In this document: positions 46,293-56,040 of the stretch, piece after piece
Layout of the letters: each line of letters opens with the position of its first letter
Position numbering within the stretch: position 1 is the first letter of the stretch
Source: Caballeronia peredens
GTDB taxonomy: Bacteria; Pseudomonadota; Gammaproteobacteria; Burkholderiales; Burkholderiaceae
Direction of reading: 5' to 3'
Assembly: GCA_001544595.2 (NCBI GenBank)
Contig: FCOH02000013.1
Span: 62,001-126,000, forward strand
Length of the DNA stretch: 64,000 nt
Position numbers and translations under genes: made by a program
Notes under the pieces: model-generated
Database searches by the model: none
The model's input: the letters and a program-made list of their open reading frames with translations, nothing else
Told to the model about the DNA's origin: nothing

Positions 46293-47903
46293 TCAGATTT
46301 CCTCGTAAAGCGGCAGCGTCAGAAACTCGGTGAACTGCGCCGACGTCGACATTTCCTCGAAAATCTTCGCCGCGCGTTCATACGGTTTCGTGTCGGCGCC
46401 CGCCGCACTGACGGCCTGCCTGACCTTTTCCAGTTCGTCGATGGTGATCTCGCGCGCCATTGCCGCCGTGACCTTGCGGCCGTCGTCGAGCGTGCCCTTC
46501 GGCGAGCGGATCCATTGCCACACTTGCGAGCGCGAGATTTCCGCGGTCGCGGCGTCTTCCATCAGATTGTGGATCGGCACGCAGCCATTGCCCGCGAGCC
46601 ACGAGCCGAGGTAGTGGATGCCGACGTTGATATTGTTGCGCAGGCCCGCCTCGGTGATCGGCGCTTCCGGGCGGAAGTCGAGCAGGTCGTGCGCGGTCAC
46701 CTGCACGTCGGGACGCTGCTTGTCGATCTGGTTCGGACGCTCGCCCAGCACCTTGACGAACTCTTCCATCGCGAGCGGTACGAGGCCCGGATGCGCGACC
46801 CAGCCGCCGTCGTAGCCGTCGGTGGCGTCGCGCGCCTTGTCGGAGCGCACGCCGGCCATCGCGCGGTCGTTCGCGGCCGGATCGTTCTTGATCGGGATCA
46901 GCGCGGCCATGCCGCCGATCGCCGGCGCATGACGCTTGTGGCACGTCTTCAACAGTTCGAGCGCGTAGGCGCGCATGAACGGCACGGTCATCGTGATCTG
47001 CGAGCGGTCGGCGAGACAGAAGTCCGGATCGTTCTTGAACTTTTTGATAGCCGAGAAGATGTAGTCCCAGCGGCCCGCGTTGAGGCCGGAACTGTGCTCG
47101 CGCAGCTCATACAGGATTTCGTCCATCTCGAATGCGGCGAGAATCGTCTCGACGAGCACCGTCGCGCGAATCGTGCCGCGCGCAATGCCGACGCCTTCCT
47201 GCGCCGCGATGAAGATGTCGTTCCACAGGCGCGCTTCGAGATGGCTTTCCATCTTCGGCAGATAAAAGTACGGGCCGCTGCCGCGCGCGATCAGTTCCTT
47301 CGCGTTGTGGAAGAGAAAGAGCGCGAAATCGAAAATGCCGCCCGACACGCGCTGGCCGTCCACGGTGACGTGCTTCTCGTCCAGATGCCAGCCGCGCGGA
47401 CGCACGATCAGCGTCGCGGTCTTGTCGTTGAGCCTGTACGACTTGCCGTTCTGTTCGAGCGAAATCGTGCGGCGCACCGCTTCCTTGAGATTGATCTGGC
47501 CGACGATCTGGTTGTCCCAGTTCGGCGCGTTCGAATCCTCGAAATCGGTCATGTACGAATCCGCGCCGGAGTTGAGCGCGTTGATGATCATCTTGCGCTC
47601 GACCGGACCCGTGATCTCGACGCGTCGGCACTGCAGATCCTTCGGCAGCGGCGCGACTTTCCAGTCGCCTTCGCGGATCGACTTCGTCGCGTCGAGGAAC
47701 GTCGGACGCTCGCCCGCGTCGAGGCGCTTCGTGCGCTCCACGCGCGCGGCGAGCAGTTCCTGGCGGCGCGGCTCGAACTGGCGATGCAGTTTCGCGACGA
47801 GTTCGAGCGCCTCGGGGCAGAGGATGGCGTCGTAGCCGGGTTTGATCGCGGCGGCGATGGCCATGCCTTGCGGAAGCGAGAGCGCATTTGACGATTGCGT
47901 CAT
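46293..47903 (-). CDS. aceB: malate synthase A
   Basis: A 536-residue malate synthase, condensing glyoxylate with acetyl-CoA to malate in the glyoxylate shunt. Family stretches are DFEDSNAPNWDNQIVGQINL, RPRGWHLDEKHV, SGGIFDFALF and GLNAGRWDYIFSAIKKF, with DGGWVAHPGLV towards the end. AAGGAG lies before the ATG at 47903. A haloacid-dehalogenase gene ends 19 bases upstream on the same strand, so the two probably form one transcript. Isocitrate lyase is 2.6 kb away. Confidence 0.96.
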   Translation of the reverse strand: MTQSSNALSLPQGMAIAAAIKPGYDAILCPEALELVAKLHRQFEPRRQELLAARVERTKRLDAGERPTFLDATKSIREGDWKVAPLPKDLQCRRVEITGPVERKMIINALNSGADSYMTDFEDSNAPNWDNQIVGQINLKEAVRRTISLEQNGKSYRLNDKTATLIVRPRGWHLDEKHVTVDGQRVSGGIFDFALFLFHNAKELIARGSGPYFYLPKMESHLEARLWNDIFIAAQEGVGIARGTIRATVLVETILAAFEMDEILYELREHSSGLNAGRWDYIFSAIKKFKNDPDFCLADRSQITMTVPFMRAYALELLKTCHKRHAPAIGGMAALIPIKNDPAANDRAMAGVRSDKARDATDGYDGGWVAHPGLVPLAMEEFVKVLGERPNQIDKQRPDVQVTAHDLLDFRPEAPITEAGLRNNINVGIHYLGSWLAGNGCVPIHNLMEDAATAEISRSQVWQWIRSPKGTLDDGRKVTAAMAREITIDELEKVRQAVSAAGADTKPYERAAKIFEEMSTSAQFTEFLTLPLYEEI

Positions 47904-47922
47904 GTTTTTTCTCCTTGGTCGG

Positions 47923-48723
47923 TCAGACGGTTTTGCTAGTGGTTTTGCTTGCCTTGCGGCTGCGCGAAACGCCGGCCGCTTGCGCGCCGCGGCTTTCGAC
48001 GAAAGCGATGAGTTCGGCCATGCCGCGCCCGCGGCCGTGCGGCGCGACGCCGAGTTCTTCCATGGGCAGCGCGGCGCGGTCGATCCAGAAAGTCGTGTAG
48101 CCGAACCATGTCGCGCCGGCGATGTTCCAGCCGTTCGCCGAGACGAACACGATGTCGCGCGCCGCCGCGCCGAATGCGCGCGTGCCGAGTTCGTAGGCGG
48201 CGCGTGCGGGCTGATAGGCGCGCACGGCATCGACCGACAGAACGTGATCGAACAGGCCGCTCATGCCGGCGCTTTTCACGGCGATGTCGAGCATCGGCGG
48301 CGTGCCGTTCGACAGAATCGCCAGCGGAAGGCCCTGGCCGTCGCGCAAGGACTTCAGCGCGGGAACGGTGTCGGGGAAGGCGGAGAGGCACGCGTATTCG
48401 TCCATCAGCCGCTTTTCGGCGCTCGCGCTCAGCGCGTCGGCGAGTTTCAGGCGCGCGGCGGCATGACGCAGCGCATCGATCGTGATGTTCCAGAACGGCA
48501 CGTAATGCGCGCCCGCCGGATCGGCGAGCGTGCGCAGCTGCGTGTACTCGATCTGCTTGCGACGCCAGAGCTTCGAGAGCGCGTCGCCGCGTCCGGGAAA
48601 AAGCTGCTCGGCCGCCGCGACGACCGAGTGGACGTCGAAGAGCGTGCCGTAGGCGTCGAAAATGACTGCGCGAGGAGGTCTGGACAATTCGATGGACGAT
48701 GCGTGTGTCGTTATGGCCGACAT
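47923..48723 (-). CDS. haloacid dehalogenase, type II
   Basis: A 266-residue HAD-superfamily hydrolase of the L-2-haloacid dehalogenase kind. Nucleophile Asp23 lies in VIFDAYGTLFDVHSV, the Ser/Asn of motif 2 in LAILSNGTPPML, and FVSANGWNIAGATWFG gives the Ser-x-Asn-x-Trp-Asn feature of type II enzymes. It would release halide from 2-haloacids; natural substrate unknown. It immediately precedes aceB, plausible since dehalogenation gives hydroxyacids. It is divergent from a LysR gene. Confidence 0.92.
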   Translation of the reverse strand: MSAITTHASSIELSRPPRAVIFDAYGTLFDVHSVVAAAEQLFPGRGDALSKLWRRKQIEYTQLRTLADPAGAHYVPFWNITIDALRHAAARLKLADALSASAEKRLMDEYACLSAFPDTVPALKSLRDGQGLPLAILSNGTPPMLDIAVKSAGMSGLFDHVLSVDAVRAYQPARAAYELGTRAFGAAARDIVFVSANGWNIAGATWFGYTTFWIDRAALPMEELGVAPHGRGRGMAELIAFVESRGAQAAGVSRSRKASKTTSKTV

Positions 48724-48765
48724 AGCCGTGCACTCCGTTTAGAGGTCGGGATCGATTGTATTCGT

Positions 48766-48805
48766 GATCAGAGTGATGGAAAAAGCACTGCAGCATCACT
48801 TGATC
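48766..48805. promoter_or_regulatory. large inverted repeat in the HAD/LysR divergent region
   Basis: GATCA-GA-GTGATG (48766-48778) is mirrored by CATCAC-TT-GATC (48794-48805), with one-base slippage in the arms and 15 bases between them. It lies in the 138-base gap between the HAD gene (start 48723) and the LysR gene (start 48862), a likely LysR-regulated interval. Confidence 0.45.
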
Positions 48806-48861
48806 TTTTACTTTTTAATACCTAATCTGTGCACAAACTCCTCGACTGACGACGAACACGC

Positions 48862-49767
48862 ATGGATCGATTCAAGCAGATAGAAACGTTCGCCGCGGTC
48901 GCCGCGAAGGGCAGCTTGTCGGCGGCGGCGCAGGCGGAAGGCATTGCGCCTGCGGTGATCGGGCGCAGGCTCGATGCGCTGGAGGAGCGCCTCGGCGTGA
49001 AGCTGCTCGTGCGCACGACGCGCAGGATCACGCTCACGTTCGAGGGCTCGGCGTTTCTCGAGGACTGTCAGCGCATCATCAACGACATGCAGAACGCCGA
49101 GGCGAGCGTGTCGGCGGGCGGCGTGAAGGCGAGCGGGCATTTGCGCGTGTCGGCGCCGGCCGGCTTCGGGCGGCGTCACGTCGCCTCGCTCGTGCCGAGA
49201 TTCACCGCGCAGCACCCGGATGTGTCCGTGAGCCTCGATCTGACCGACCGCATGGTCGATCTCGTCAACGAAGGCTTCGATTGCGCCGTGCGGCTGGGCG
49301 AATTGCCCGACTCGTCGCTCGTCTCGCTCAAGCTCGGCGAGAACCGGCGCGTGTGCGTCGCGTCGCCCGACTATCTCGCGAGACGCGGCGAGCCCGCCGA
49401 TCTCGCGGCGCTCGCGCATCACAATTGCCTGGCGCTCGGTGCGTCGGCGAATCAGCAGCGCGGCTGGATGTTTCAGCAGGACGGCAAGGTCGTGACGATC
49501 AAGGTCGCGGGCACGATGGAATGCTCGGACGGCGCCGTGCTGCACGAGTGGTGCCTGGAAGGGCGCGGCCTCGCGTGGCGCTCGTGGTGGGAAGTCGGCG
49601 AGGATATCGGCGCGGGCCGGCTCGTGAGCGTGCTGGACGCATTCGCCGCGCCGCCGATCGGCATTCACGCGGTGTTTCCGCAGCGAAGACATTTGCCGTT
49701 GCGCGTGCGATTGTTTCTCGATCTGCTCAAGCATACGTACGACGCTCCGGGATATTGGGGAGACTAG
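48862..49767 (+). CDS. LysR-family transcriptional regulator
   Basis: A 301-residue LysR regulator of the common DsdC/PtxR-like branch: HTH in MDRFKQIETFAAVAAKGSLSAAAQAEG, LLVRTTRRITLTFEG, and effector domain with RLGELPDSSLVSLKLG and CLEGRGLAWRSWWEV. It is divergent from the haloacid dehalogenase-aceB unit and may regulate it. No inducer can be predicted. Confidence 0.93.
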   Translation: MDRFKQIETFAAVAAKGSLSAAAQAEGIAPAVIGRRLDALEERLGVKLLVRTTRRITLTFEGSAFLEDCQRIINDMQNAEASVSAGGVKASGHLRVSAPAGFGRRHVASLVPRFTAQHPDVSVSLDLTDRMVDLVNEGFDCAVRLGELPDSSLVSLKLGENRRVCVASPDYLARRGEPADLAALAHHNCLALGASANQQRGWMFQQDGKVVTIKVAGTMECSDGAVLHEWCLEGRGLAWRSWWEVGEDIGAGRLVSVLDAFAAPPIGIHAVFPQRRHLPLRVRLFLDLLKHTYDAPGYWGD

Positions 49768-49912
49768 CGGGATCGAAAAAATGCGGAGTCCTATGCAAAG
49801 GCGTGATCAAACCCGGCGAGCGGGCGGCGCGCACACCGGCACACGGAAATTCCCTGCGTTCCGATCCCCTTACTACAATGGAAGCACGCATCCACGTAAC
49901 GGAGAGGACGCC

Positions 49913-50347
49913 ATGTTCAAGCACATCCTGGTGCCGACCGACGGCTCCGAGCTGTCGCAGAAGGCCATCGACGGCGCGATCGATCTCGCGCAATCCGTTT
50001 GCGCGCGCATCACGGCTTACGCGTGCCTGCCGCAATACCCGTATTCACCTTTCGCCGATGTCGCCGTCGAGCCGCCCGACGACTTCCACGCCCGCGCCGA
50101 AAACGAAGCGCGCGAGCATCTGCGCGCGGTCGAACGCGCCGCGCAGAACGCCGGCGTGCCGTGCGACAGCGTGACGAGCATCGACGCCGCGCCGTACATC
50201 GGGATCATCGAAGCGGCGGAGCAGAACGGCTGCGACGTCATCCTGATGGCCTCGCACGGGCGTCGCGGACTCGGCAGCCTGCTTATCGGCAGCGAAACGC
50301 AGCGCGTGCTCACGCACACCAAGATTCCCGTCATCGTGTATCGCTGA
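49913..50347 (+). CDS. universal stress protein, UspA family
   Basis: A 144-residue Usp protein: MFKHILVPTDGSELSQKAID at the start and SHGRRGLGSLLIGSETQRVL near the end, which keeps the G-x9-G-S part of the ATP-binding motif though the first Gly is Ala. It is therefore probably the nucleotide-binding type. It contributes to stress survival in ways not readable here. GGAGAGG lies before the ATG at 49913; the frame is open earlier without protein character. It converges on aceA. Confidence 0.93.
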   Translation: MFKHILVPTDGSELSQKAIDGAIDLAQSVCARITAYACLPQYPYSPFADVAVEPPDDFHARAENEAREHLRAVERAAQNAGVPCDSVTSIDAAPYIGIIEAAEQNGCDVILMASHGRRGLGSLLIGSETQRVLTHTKIPVIVYR

Positions 50348-50480
50348 AGTCAAACGGAAGCGCGCCGCCTGCTTGCGCGATGCGCTTTCGTCTGAGCGGC
50401 AGCCGCGACGCGCTTCTCGCGAAACGCGCCACGGCCGCCGCTTTTACCGCTCTCCCTGATTCAACCTGCCGGGCCTGTCG

Positions 50481-51788
<1,308 letters not shown>

Positions 51789-51889
51789 GGCGTTTCTCCT
51801 GGAGACTGGACTGAACGACGAATCGTGAATCGATCTTCGATGACTCGAGCTCCGATGCGCGCCGGATTTCGGCTGCCTGCATTTGCTCA

Positions 51890-51905
51890 ACTCTTATATA
51901 AGAGT
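51890..51905. promoter_or_regulatory. 16-base perfect palindrome upstream of aceA
   Basis: ACTCTTATATAAGAGT is a perfect inverted repeat centred 110 bases before the aceA ATG. The TTATATAA core may overlap a -10 region. Palindromes of this form are seen for GntR-type regulators of central carbon genes in this group; that is recall, not a search. Confidence 0.65.
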
Positions 51906-51992
51906 CTAGGCAAACGAGTCTCGGCGAAACACCCCTTGGCGGTACTTTTATGGATTAATTTTATCGTTATTATTCAATGCAATAGATGGTTT

Positions 51993-52009
51993 ATTCCGTA
52001 TTGTGGAAT
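51993..52009. promoter_or_regulatory. ATTCC-N7-GGAAT dyad upstream of aceA
   Basis: ATTCCGTATTGTGGAAT has five-base perfect arms. It lies 205-221 bases before the aceA ATG. TTCCG-type dyads are used by some IclR-family regulators; no such gene is adjacent, and assignment is tentative. Confidence 0.45.
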
Positions 52010-52106
52010 GACTTTCTTCATCTTGCAACGGGTTTGTTTGTGCCGCGCAGCACATCTTTTGCGACGCAAAAGAGCGTTGCACATCGTGAAATTCTGACGG
52101 CGGGCG

Positions 52107-52139
52107 AAAAAAAACCGATGCGCGAGGCATCGGTTTTTC
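52107..52139 (-). terminator. terminator of rhlE
   Basis: AAAACCGATGC (52111-52121) pairs with GCATCGGTTTT (52127-52137), with A-runs on the left and T-runs on the right, so it functions leftward after rhlE and could act both ways. Confidence 0.88.
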
Positions 52140-52197
52140 TGAAGCGAGTGCGAAAGCGGTGTTTGAAACCGCTTTCTGCTGCGCCTGACTGCTGCGC

Positions 52198-53799
52198 TTA
52201 GCTGCCGCGGCGCGGTGCGCGCGGGCCGTCGTTACGGCGTGCGCTGTAACCGTCGCGCTGGCCGAAGCCGCCTTCGCTGCGGTTGCCGCCGCGATAGCCG
52301 CCTTCGCTGTTGCCGCCACGATAGCCGCCTTCGCGCGAGCCGGCGTTCGACTTGTTGCCGAAGCCGCTGCCGCTGCCGTTGCCCGCGCCGTAGCCGCGAC
52401 CGCTGCTGCTGCCGCCGCCGTTACCGCCGAAGCGACGGCCGCCGCTGCCGCCGTTGCCCGGACGGCCACGGCCGCCGCCGAAACCGCCCTTGGGCGGCGA
52501 CTTGCGCGGCTCGAAGCCCGCGACGACGTTCACCGGCAGCGGATTGCGCACGAAGCGCTCGATACGCTTGAGTGCGCCCATCTCGGCGTAGTGCACGAGG
52601 CTCACGGCGGTGCCGCTGCGGCCCGCGCGGCCCGTACGGCCGATGCGGTGCACGTAGTCTTCCGCGAACTTCGGCAGGTCGTAGTTGAAGACGTGCGTGA
52701 TGCCCGGAATATCGATACCGCGCGCAGCGACGTCGGTGGCCACGAGCACGCGCACACGGCGCTCGCGCAGTGCGCGGATGGTGCGATTGCGCGCGCCTTG
52801 CGGCAAATCGCCGTGCAGTGCGGCGGATTCGAAGCCCGCGTCGGCGAGACGATTGGCGATGAGGTCCGCGTCGCTCTTCGTCGCGGTGAAGACGATCGCC
52901 TGATCCAGACCGGAGTCGCGCAGCAGGTGATCGAGCAGACGGTCCTTGTGATCGCGGTCGTCGACGTAATGCACGGTCTGCGCGATGTTGCCGCTCGCTT
53001 CCAGCTTCTGCACGATCTCGATGCGTTCCGGATCCTTCAGCAGGCGGCCGGTCAGCGACGCGATCTTGCCGTCGATGGTTGCGGAGAACAGCAGCGTCTG
53101 GCGCGAGGCGGGCGTCGCGTCGACGATCTTTTCGATGTCGTCGATGAAGCCCATGTCCAGCATGCGGTCGGCTTCGTCGAGCACGAGCATGTTCAGGTTC
53201 GACAGATCAATGCGGCCGCGCTCGAGGTGATCGATCAGACGGCCCGGCGTCGCGACGAGAATCTCCGGATTCTTCGCGAGCAGCATCAACTGCTGGCCAT
53301 ATGCGACACCGCCGAGAATGCTGACGGTGCGCAGGCGGCGCAGATGCTTGCCGTACGTGGTCGCGGCGGTGGAAACCTGCATCGCGAGTTCGCGCGTCGG
53401 CGTGAGCACCAGCAGGAGCGGGCGCGCAACCGGCTGCGGGCGGCGGCCGCGGGCGGCGTTCGCATCACGCGGCGGGCGCGGCTGCTGCGCTTCCAGCTTC
53501 TGCAATTGCGAGAATTTTTCGATGGCGGGCAGCATGAACGCCGCCGTCTTGCCCGAACCGGTCGGGCTCGAGACGAGCAGATCGCGGCCGGCGAGCGCGG
53601 CGGGAATCGCGCGCTGCTGCACGGGCGTCGGGGCTTCGTAGCCCGCGGCGGTCAACGCGGACACGATGTCGTCGGACAGGCCGAGCGATTCGAAAGTGGG
53701 GCCGGCGGGCTTGGTGGTGGCCGGCGTGTCGATAGTGGGCGTGATGCCGATTTCTGCTGCGAGGTTTTCCAACGGGCTGGCGGTGAAGCTCGAAGTCAT
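52198..53799 (-). CDS. rhlE: DEAD-box RNA helicase, RhlE type
   Basis: A 533-residue DEAD-box helicase. The Q motif (FESLGLSDDIVSALTAAGY), Walker A SPTGSGKT, DEAD in VLDEADRMLD, SAT in FSATI, and HRIGRTGRAG of motif VI are all present. After about residue 420 the protein becomes a Gly/Arg/Asn/Ser-rich tail with GGYRGGN repeats, an RNA-binding RGG-like region. Such helicases remodel rRNA and mRNA, often under cold stress. The ATG at 53799 precedes the usual short N-terminal extension; the frame is open 29 codons upstream. Confidence 0.93.
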   Translation of the reverse strand: MTSSFTASPLENLAAEIGITPTIDTPATTKPAGPTFESLGLSDDIVSALTAAGYEAPTPVQQRAIPAALAGRDLLVSSPTGSGKTAAFMLPAIEKFSQLQKLEAQQPRPPRDANAARGRRPQPVARPLLLVLTPTRELAMQVSTAATTYGKHLRRLRTVSILGGVAYGQQLMLLAKNPEILVATPGRLIDHLERGRIDLSNLNMLVLDEADRMLDMGFIDDIEKIVDATPASRQTLLFSATIDGKIASLTGRLLKDPERIEIVQKLEASGNIAQTVHYVDDRDHKDRLLDHLLRDSGLDQAIVFTATKSDADLIANRLADAGFESAALHGDLPQGARNRTIRALRERRVRVLVATDVAARGIDIPGITHVFNYDLPKFAEDYVHRIGRTGRAGRSGTAVSLVHYAEMGALKRIERFVRNPLPVNVVAGFEPRKSPPKGGFGGGRGRPGNGGSGGRRFGGNGGGSSSGRGYGAGNGSGSGFGNKSNAGSREGGYRGGNSEGGYRGGNRSEGGFGQRDGYSARRNDGPRAPRRGS

Positions 53800-54282
53800 G
53801 TCGATCCTTGAAACGGGAAATAAGGCGTCGGCGCCAATCGGCATACCCAAGTCGTTGGATTCAGCGAGCGAAGAAACAGCGAGCAAATCGAAAAACGGGG
53901 GTCACTCGCGCGAACGTGCGGCGAGTATTTTTGTTAGAAGCTGTATCGGATACGGCAGGCCCAGTGTTGCGATGGGCGCTGACGTCAGCCTGATGCATGA
54001 CGGGCCGCGGAACATTCTGCGCGCAAACTTCAGCGCAACGGCCTAGCAGGGAGGGGACAGTTTCTAAACTGGATTGGAGCGAAACGCTACTGAGCGCCTT
54101 GCTGCGCGTGGCTTTGCTGAAAAAGCTCGCAACTCGCGGTCGGGCACTGAATTGCAAGTATATCGGAATTTGCTGCACCGCGCCACATTTTGACGCATGA
54201 CCGCGCCAACTCCGGGCATCGGAGGGCGCGGCAATGCGTCGTGCGCTTCATGCCGGGGAGCGGCTGCCCCGATCACGCCCGC
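53800..54282. other. intergenic region upstream of rhlE
   Basis: These 483 bases hold no convincing gene. The rhlE promoter should lie here. A hairpin ACTCGC/GCGAGT at 53904-53926 followed by ATTTTT resembles a plus-strand terminator but no gene precedes it. Small frames on both strands lack protein character. Confidence 0.5.
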
Positions 54283-54552
54283 TCAGGCGGTTTCGCCGCG
54301 CTTGAGCGTGTCGACGAGTTCGACATAGCGCGCCTTGGCGTCGTCGGCGGGGGTGCCCTTGAGCGCTTCCCACGCTTCGTATTTGTATTTCCCGGCGATG
54401 TCCGTGAAGCCGGGCTTCTCGCCCTGCACGTCGCCGGCGCTCGCCTGCTTGAACAGCGCGTAGAGCCGCAGCAGCGTGAGGTTGCCGGGGCGTTCCGGCA
54501 GTTGGGTCACATCGGCCTGGGCCTGCGCGAATTGCTGATCGATATCGGTCAT
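54283..54552 (-). CDS. acyl-CoA-binding protein
   Basis: An 89-residue ACBP, a four-helix cytosolic carrier for long-chain acyl-CoA. The signature helix KYKYEAWEALKGT and QAQADVTQLPERPGNLTLLRLYALFKQA are clearly visible. ACBPs are mostly eukaryotic but are known in Burkholderia and some other bacteria. It stands alone, divergent from tsaB. Confidence 0.95.
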   Translation of the reverse strand: MTDIDQQFAQAQADVTQLPERPGNLTLLRLYALFKQASAGDVQGEKPGFTDIAGKYKYEAWEALKGTPADDAKARYVELVDTLKRGETA

Positions 54553-54733
54553 GCGTGCTCCGTTCTTGTGGATATATTGGCGCGGACGATCTTAGCAAGC
54601 GCGCCGCGCGCGGCGGCTCGAGGCTTTCCTCCAAACGAGGACGGCTTCCAGAAGCGGGTCGCTTCGGTACGGCGTCGGTCCATGCGCGTCGACGGCGCGA
54701 ATCCGGCGCAGGTCCCGCATTACAATACCGGCT

Positions 54734-55552
54734 ATGACACGCACCGTTCTGCTCGCCCTCGACACCTCGACGGAGTTCTGCTCAGTCGCGCTCCTGCTCG
54801 CCGATTCCGCTTCCGTTCCCGTTTCCGTTGCCGATCCCGCCGGTGATACCGCTTCGGCCGTTCGATCCGCCGCCGCGCCCCAATACGCGAACGGCGACAC
54901 GCGTGTCTGGTTCCGCCACGAGGCGACCGGCGCGGTTTCGAGCACGCGGCTTTTGCCCGCCGTGCGCGAACTCTTCGACGAAGCCGGCCTCGCGCTCGCC
55001 GACTGCGCCGCGATCGCATTCGGCGCCGGCCCCGGGTCGTTCACCGGTCTGCGCACGGCCACCGGCGTCGCGCAGGGACTCGCGTTCGGCCTGAACGTGC
55101 CGGTGGTTCCGGTGAGCACGCTGCTCGCCTGCGCGGAAGCGGCGCGACTTCACGATCCGTCGTTGCCGCCGCGCGTGCTCGCGGCGCTCGACGCGCGCAT
55201 GGACGAGGTCTACTGGGCCGACTACGAATTCGATGCCGCCACCGGCGACTGGCGCACGCTGCATCCCGCATCGCTCGATGCGCCCCACGCGCTGCCGCTG
55301 CCCGATGCGCCGTTCGCGCTCGCGGGCAACGCGGCCGCCGCGTTCGCCGAGCGTCTGCCGGCGCTGGCCGCCGCCGCGCATGTCGATCGCGAGGCGCTGC
55401 CGCACGCGCTGCCGGTCGCGCTGATCGGTCTGCGGGCATGGCGGGCCGGGCGCACGGTCGCACCCGAGCACGCGGCGCCCGATTACGTGCGCGACAAGGT
55501 CGCCCAGACCACGGCGGAGCGCATGCAGGCACGCGAGGAGGCGTTGCGGTGA
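54734..55552 (+). CDS. tsaB: tRNA threonylcarbamoyladenosine biosynthesis protein TsaB
   Basis: A 272-residue TsaB, the partner of TsaD in adding threonylcarbamoyl to A37 of ANN-decoding tRNAs. The ASKHA fold start (LLALDTSTEFCSVALLL) and GAGPGSFTGLRTATGVAQGLAFG are present. It is longer than E. coli TsaB (231), with an insert near residues 25-55. Its stop overlaps the rimI GTG start by four bases. It leads the tsaB-rimI-udg-DUF1853 operon. Confidence 0.93.
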   Translation: MTRTVLLALDTSTEFCSVALLLADSASVPVSVADPAGDTASAVRSAAAPQYANGDTRVWFRHEATGAVSSTRLLPAVRELFDEAGLALADCAAIAFGAGPGSFTGLRTATGVAQGLAFGLNVPVVPVSTLLACAEAARLHDPSLPPRVLAALDARMDEVYWADYEFDAATGDWRTLHPASLDAPHALPLPDAPFALAGNAAAAFAERLPALAAAAHVDREALPHALPVALIGLRAWRAGRTVAPEHAAPDYVRDKVAQTTAERMQAREEALR

Positions 55553-56040
55553 GCGGCGTGCTGCTGGCGGACCGGTATCTGACGTCGATGACCGAAGCCG
55601 ATCTCGACGAAGTCGCCACCGTCGAAAAGCTCGCCTACGAATTCCCCTGGAGCCGCGGCAATTTTCAGGATTCGCTGCGCAACGGCTACTACGGCGTCTG
55701 TCTGCGGCACGTGACCGGCACGTTGATCGGCTATTGCGTGCTGATGCCCGTCGTCGACGAGATGCATCTGCTCAATCTGTGTGTCGCGCCGTCCGCGCAG
55801 CGCGCGGGCGCCGGTCTCACGCTGCTGCGCGAAGCGGTGCGCCTCACGCGCGCCGAAAAACTCGATGGCGTCTTGCTCGAAGTGCGGCCGTCGAATCCGC
55901 GCGCCATCCAGCTTTACGAGCGCTTCGGCTTCGTTGCCATCGGGCGTCGCAAGAACTATTACCCCGCGCGGCATCGTTCGCGCGAGGACGCAATCGTCAT
56001 GCGTCTGTCGTTTTCGAAGGAGAGTGCGCATGGCGCTTGA
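55549..56040 (+). CDS. rimI: ribosomal-protein-alanine N-acetyltransferase RimI (GTG start)
   Basis: A 163-residue GNAT acetyltransferase that modifies the N-terminal Ala of S18. The acetyl-CoA loop is AQRAGAGLTLLREAV, and LEVRPSNPRAIQLYERFGFVAIGRRKNYYP is characteristic. The GTG at 55549 is preceded by GAGGAG and overlaps the tsaB stop (GTGA), which selects it over an in-frame ATG upstream. Pairing with tsaB is widespread. It overlaps the next gene by 11 bases. Confidence 0.93.
   Translation: MSGVLLADRYLTSMTEADLDEVATVEKLAYEFPWSRGNFQDSLRNGYYGVCLRHVTGTLIGYCVLMPVVDEMHLLNLCVAPSAQRAGAGLTLLREAVRLTRAEKLDGVLLEVRPSNPRAIQLYERFGFVAIGRRKNYYPARHRSREDAIVMRLSFSKESAHGA

Larger units (their letters stand above)
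51789..52106. promoter_or_regulatory. long AT-rich regulatory region of aceA
   Basis: There is no gene between aceA and the rhlE terminator. The region is AT-rich from about 51890 to 52080, in contrast to the coding surroundings, and carries two separate dyads listed below. Transcription start is not evident; a leader of about 100 bases is likely. Confidence 0.6.

Noticed and set aside
53904-53932. Terminator-like hairpin upstream of rhlE on the plus strand as evidence of a small RNA
   Set aside because: The stem is short, the loop long, and no promoter or preceding transcript is evident.
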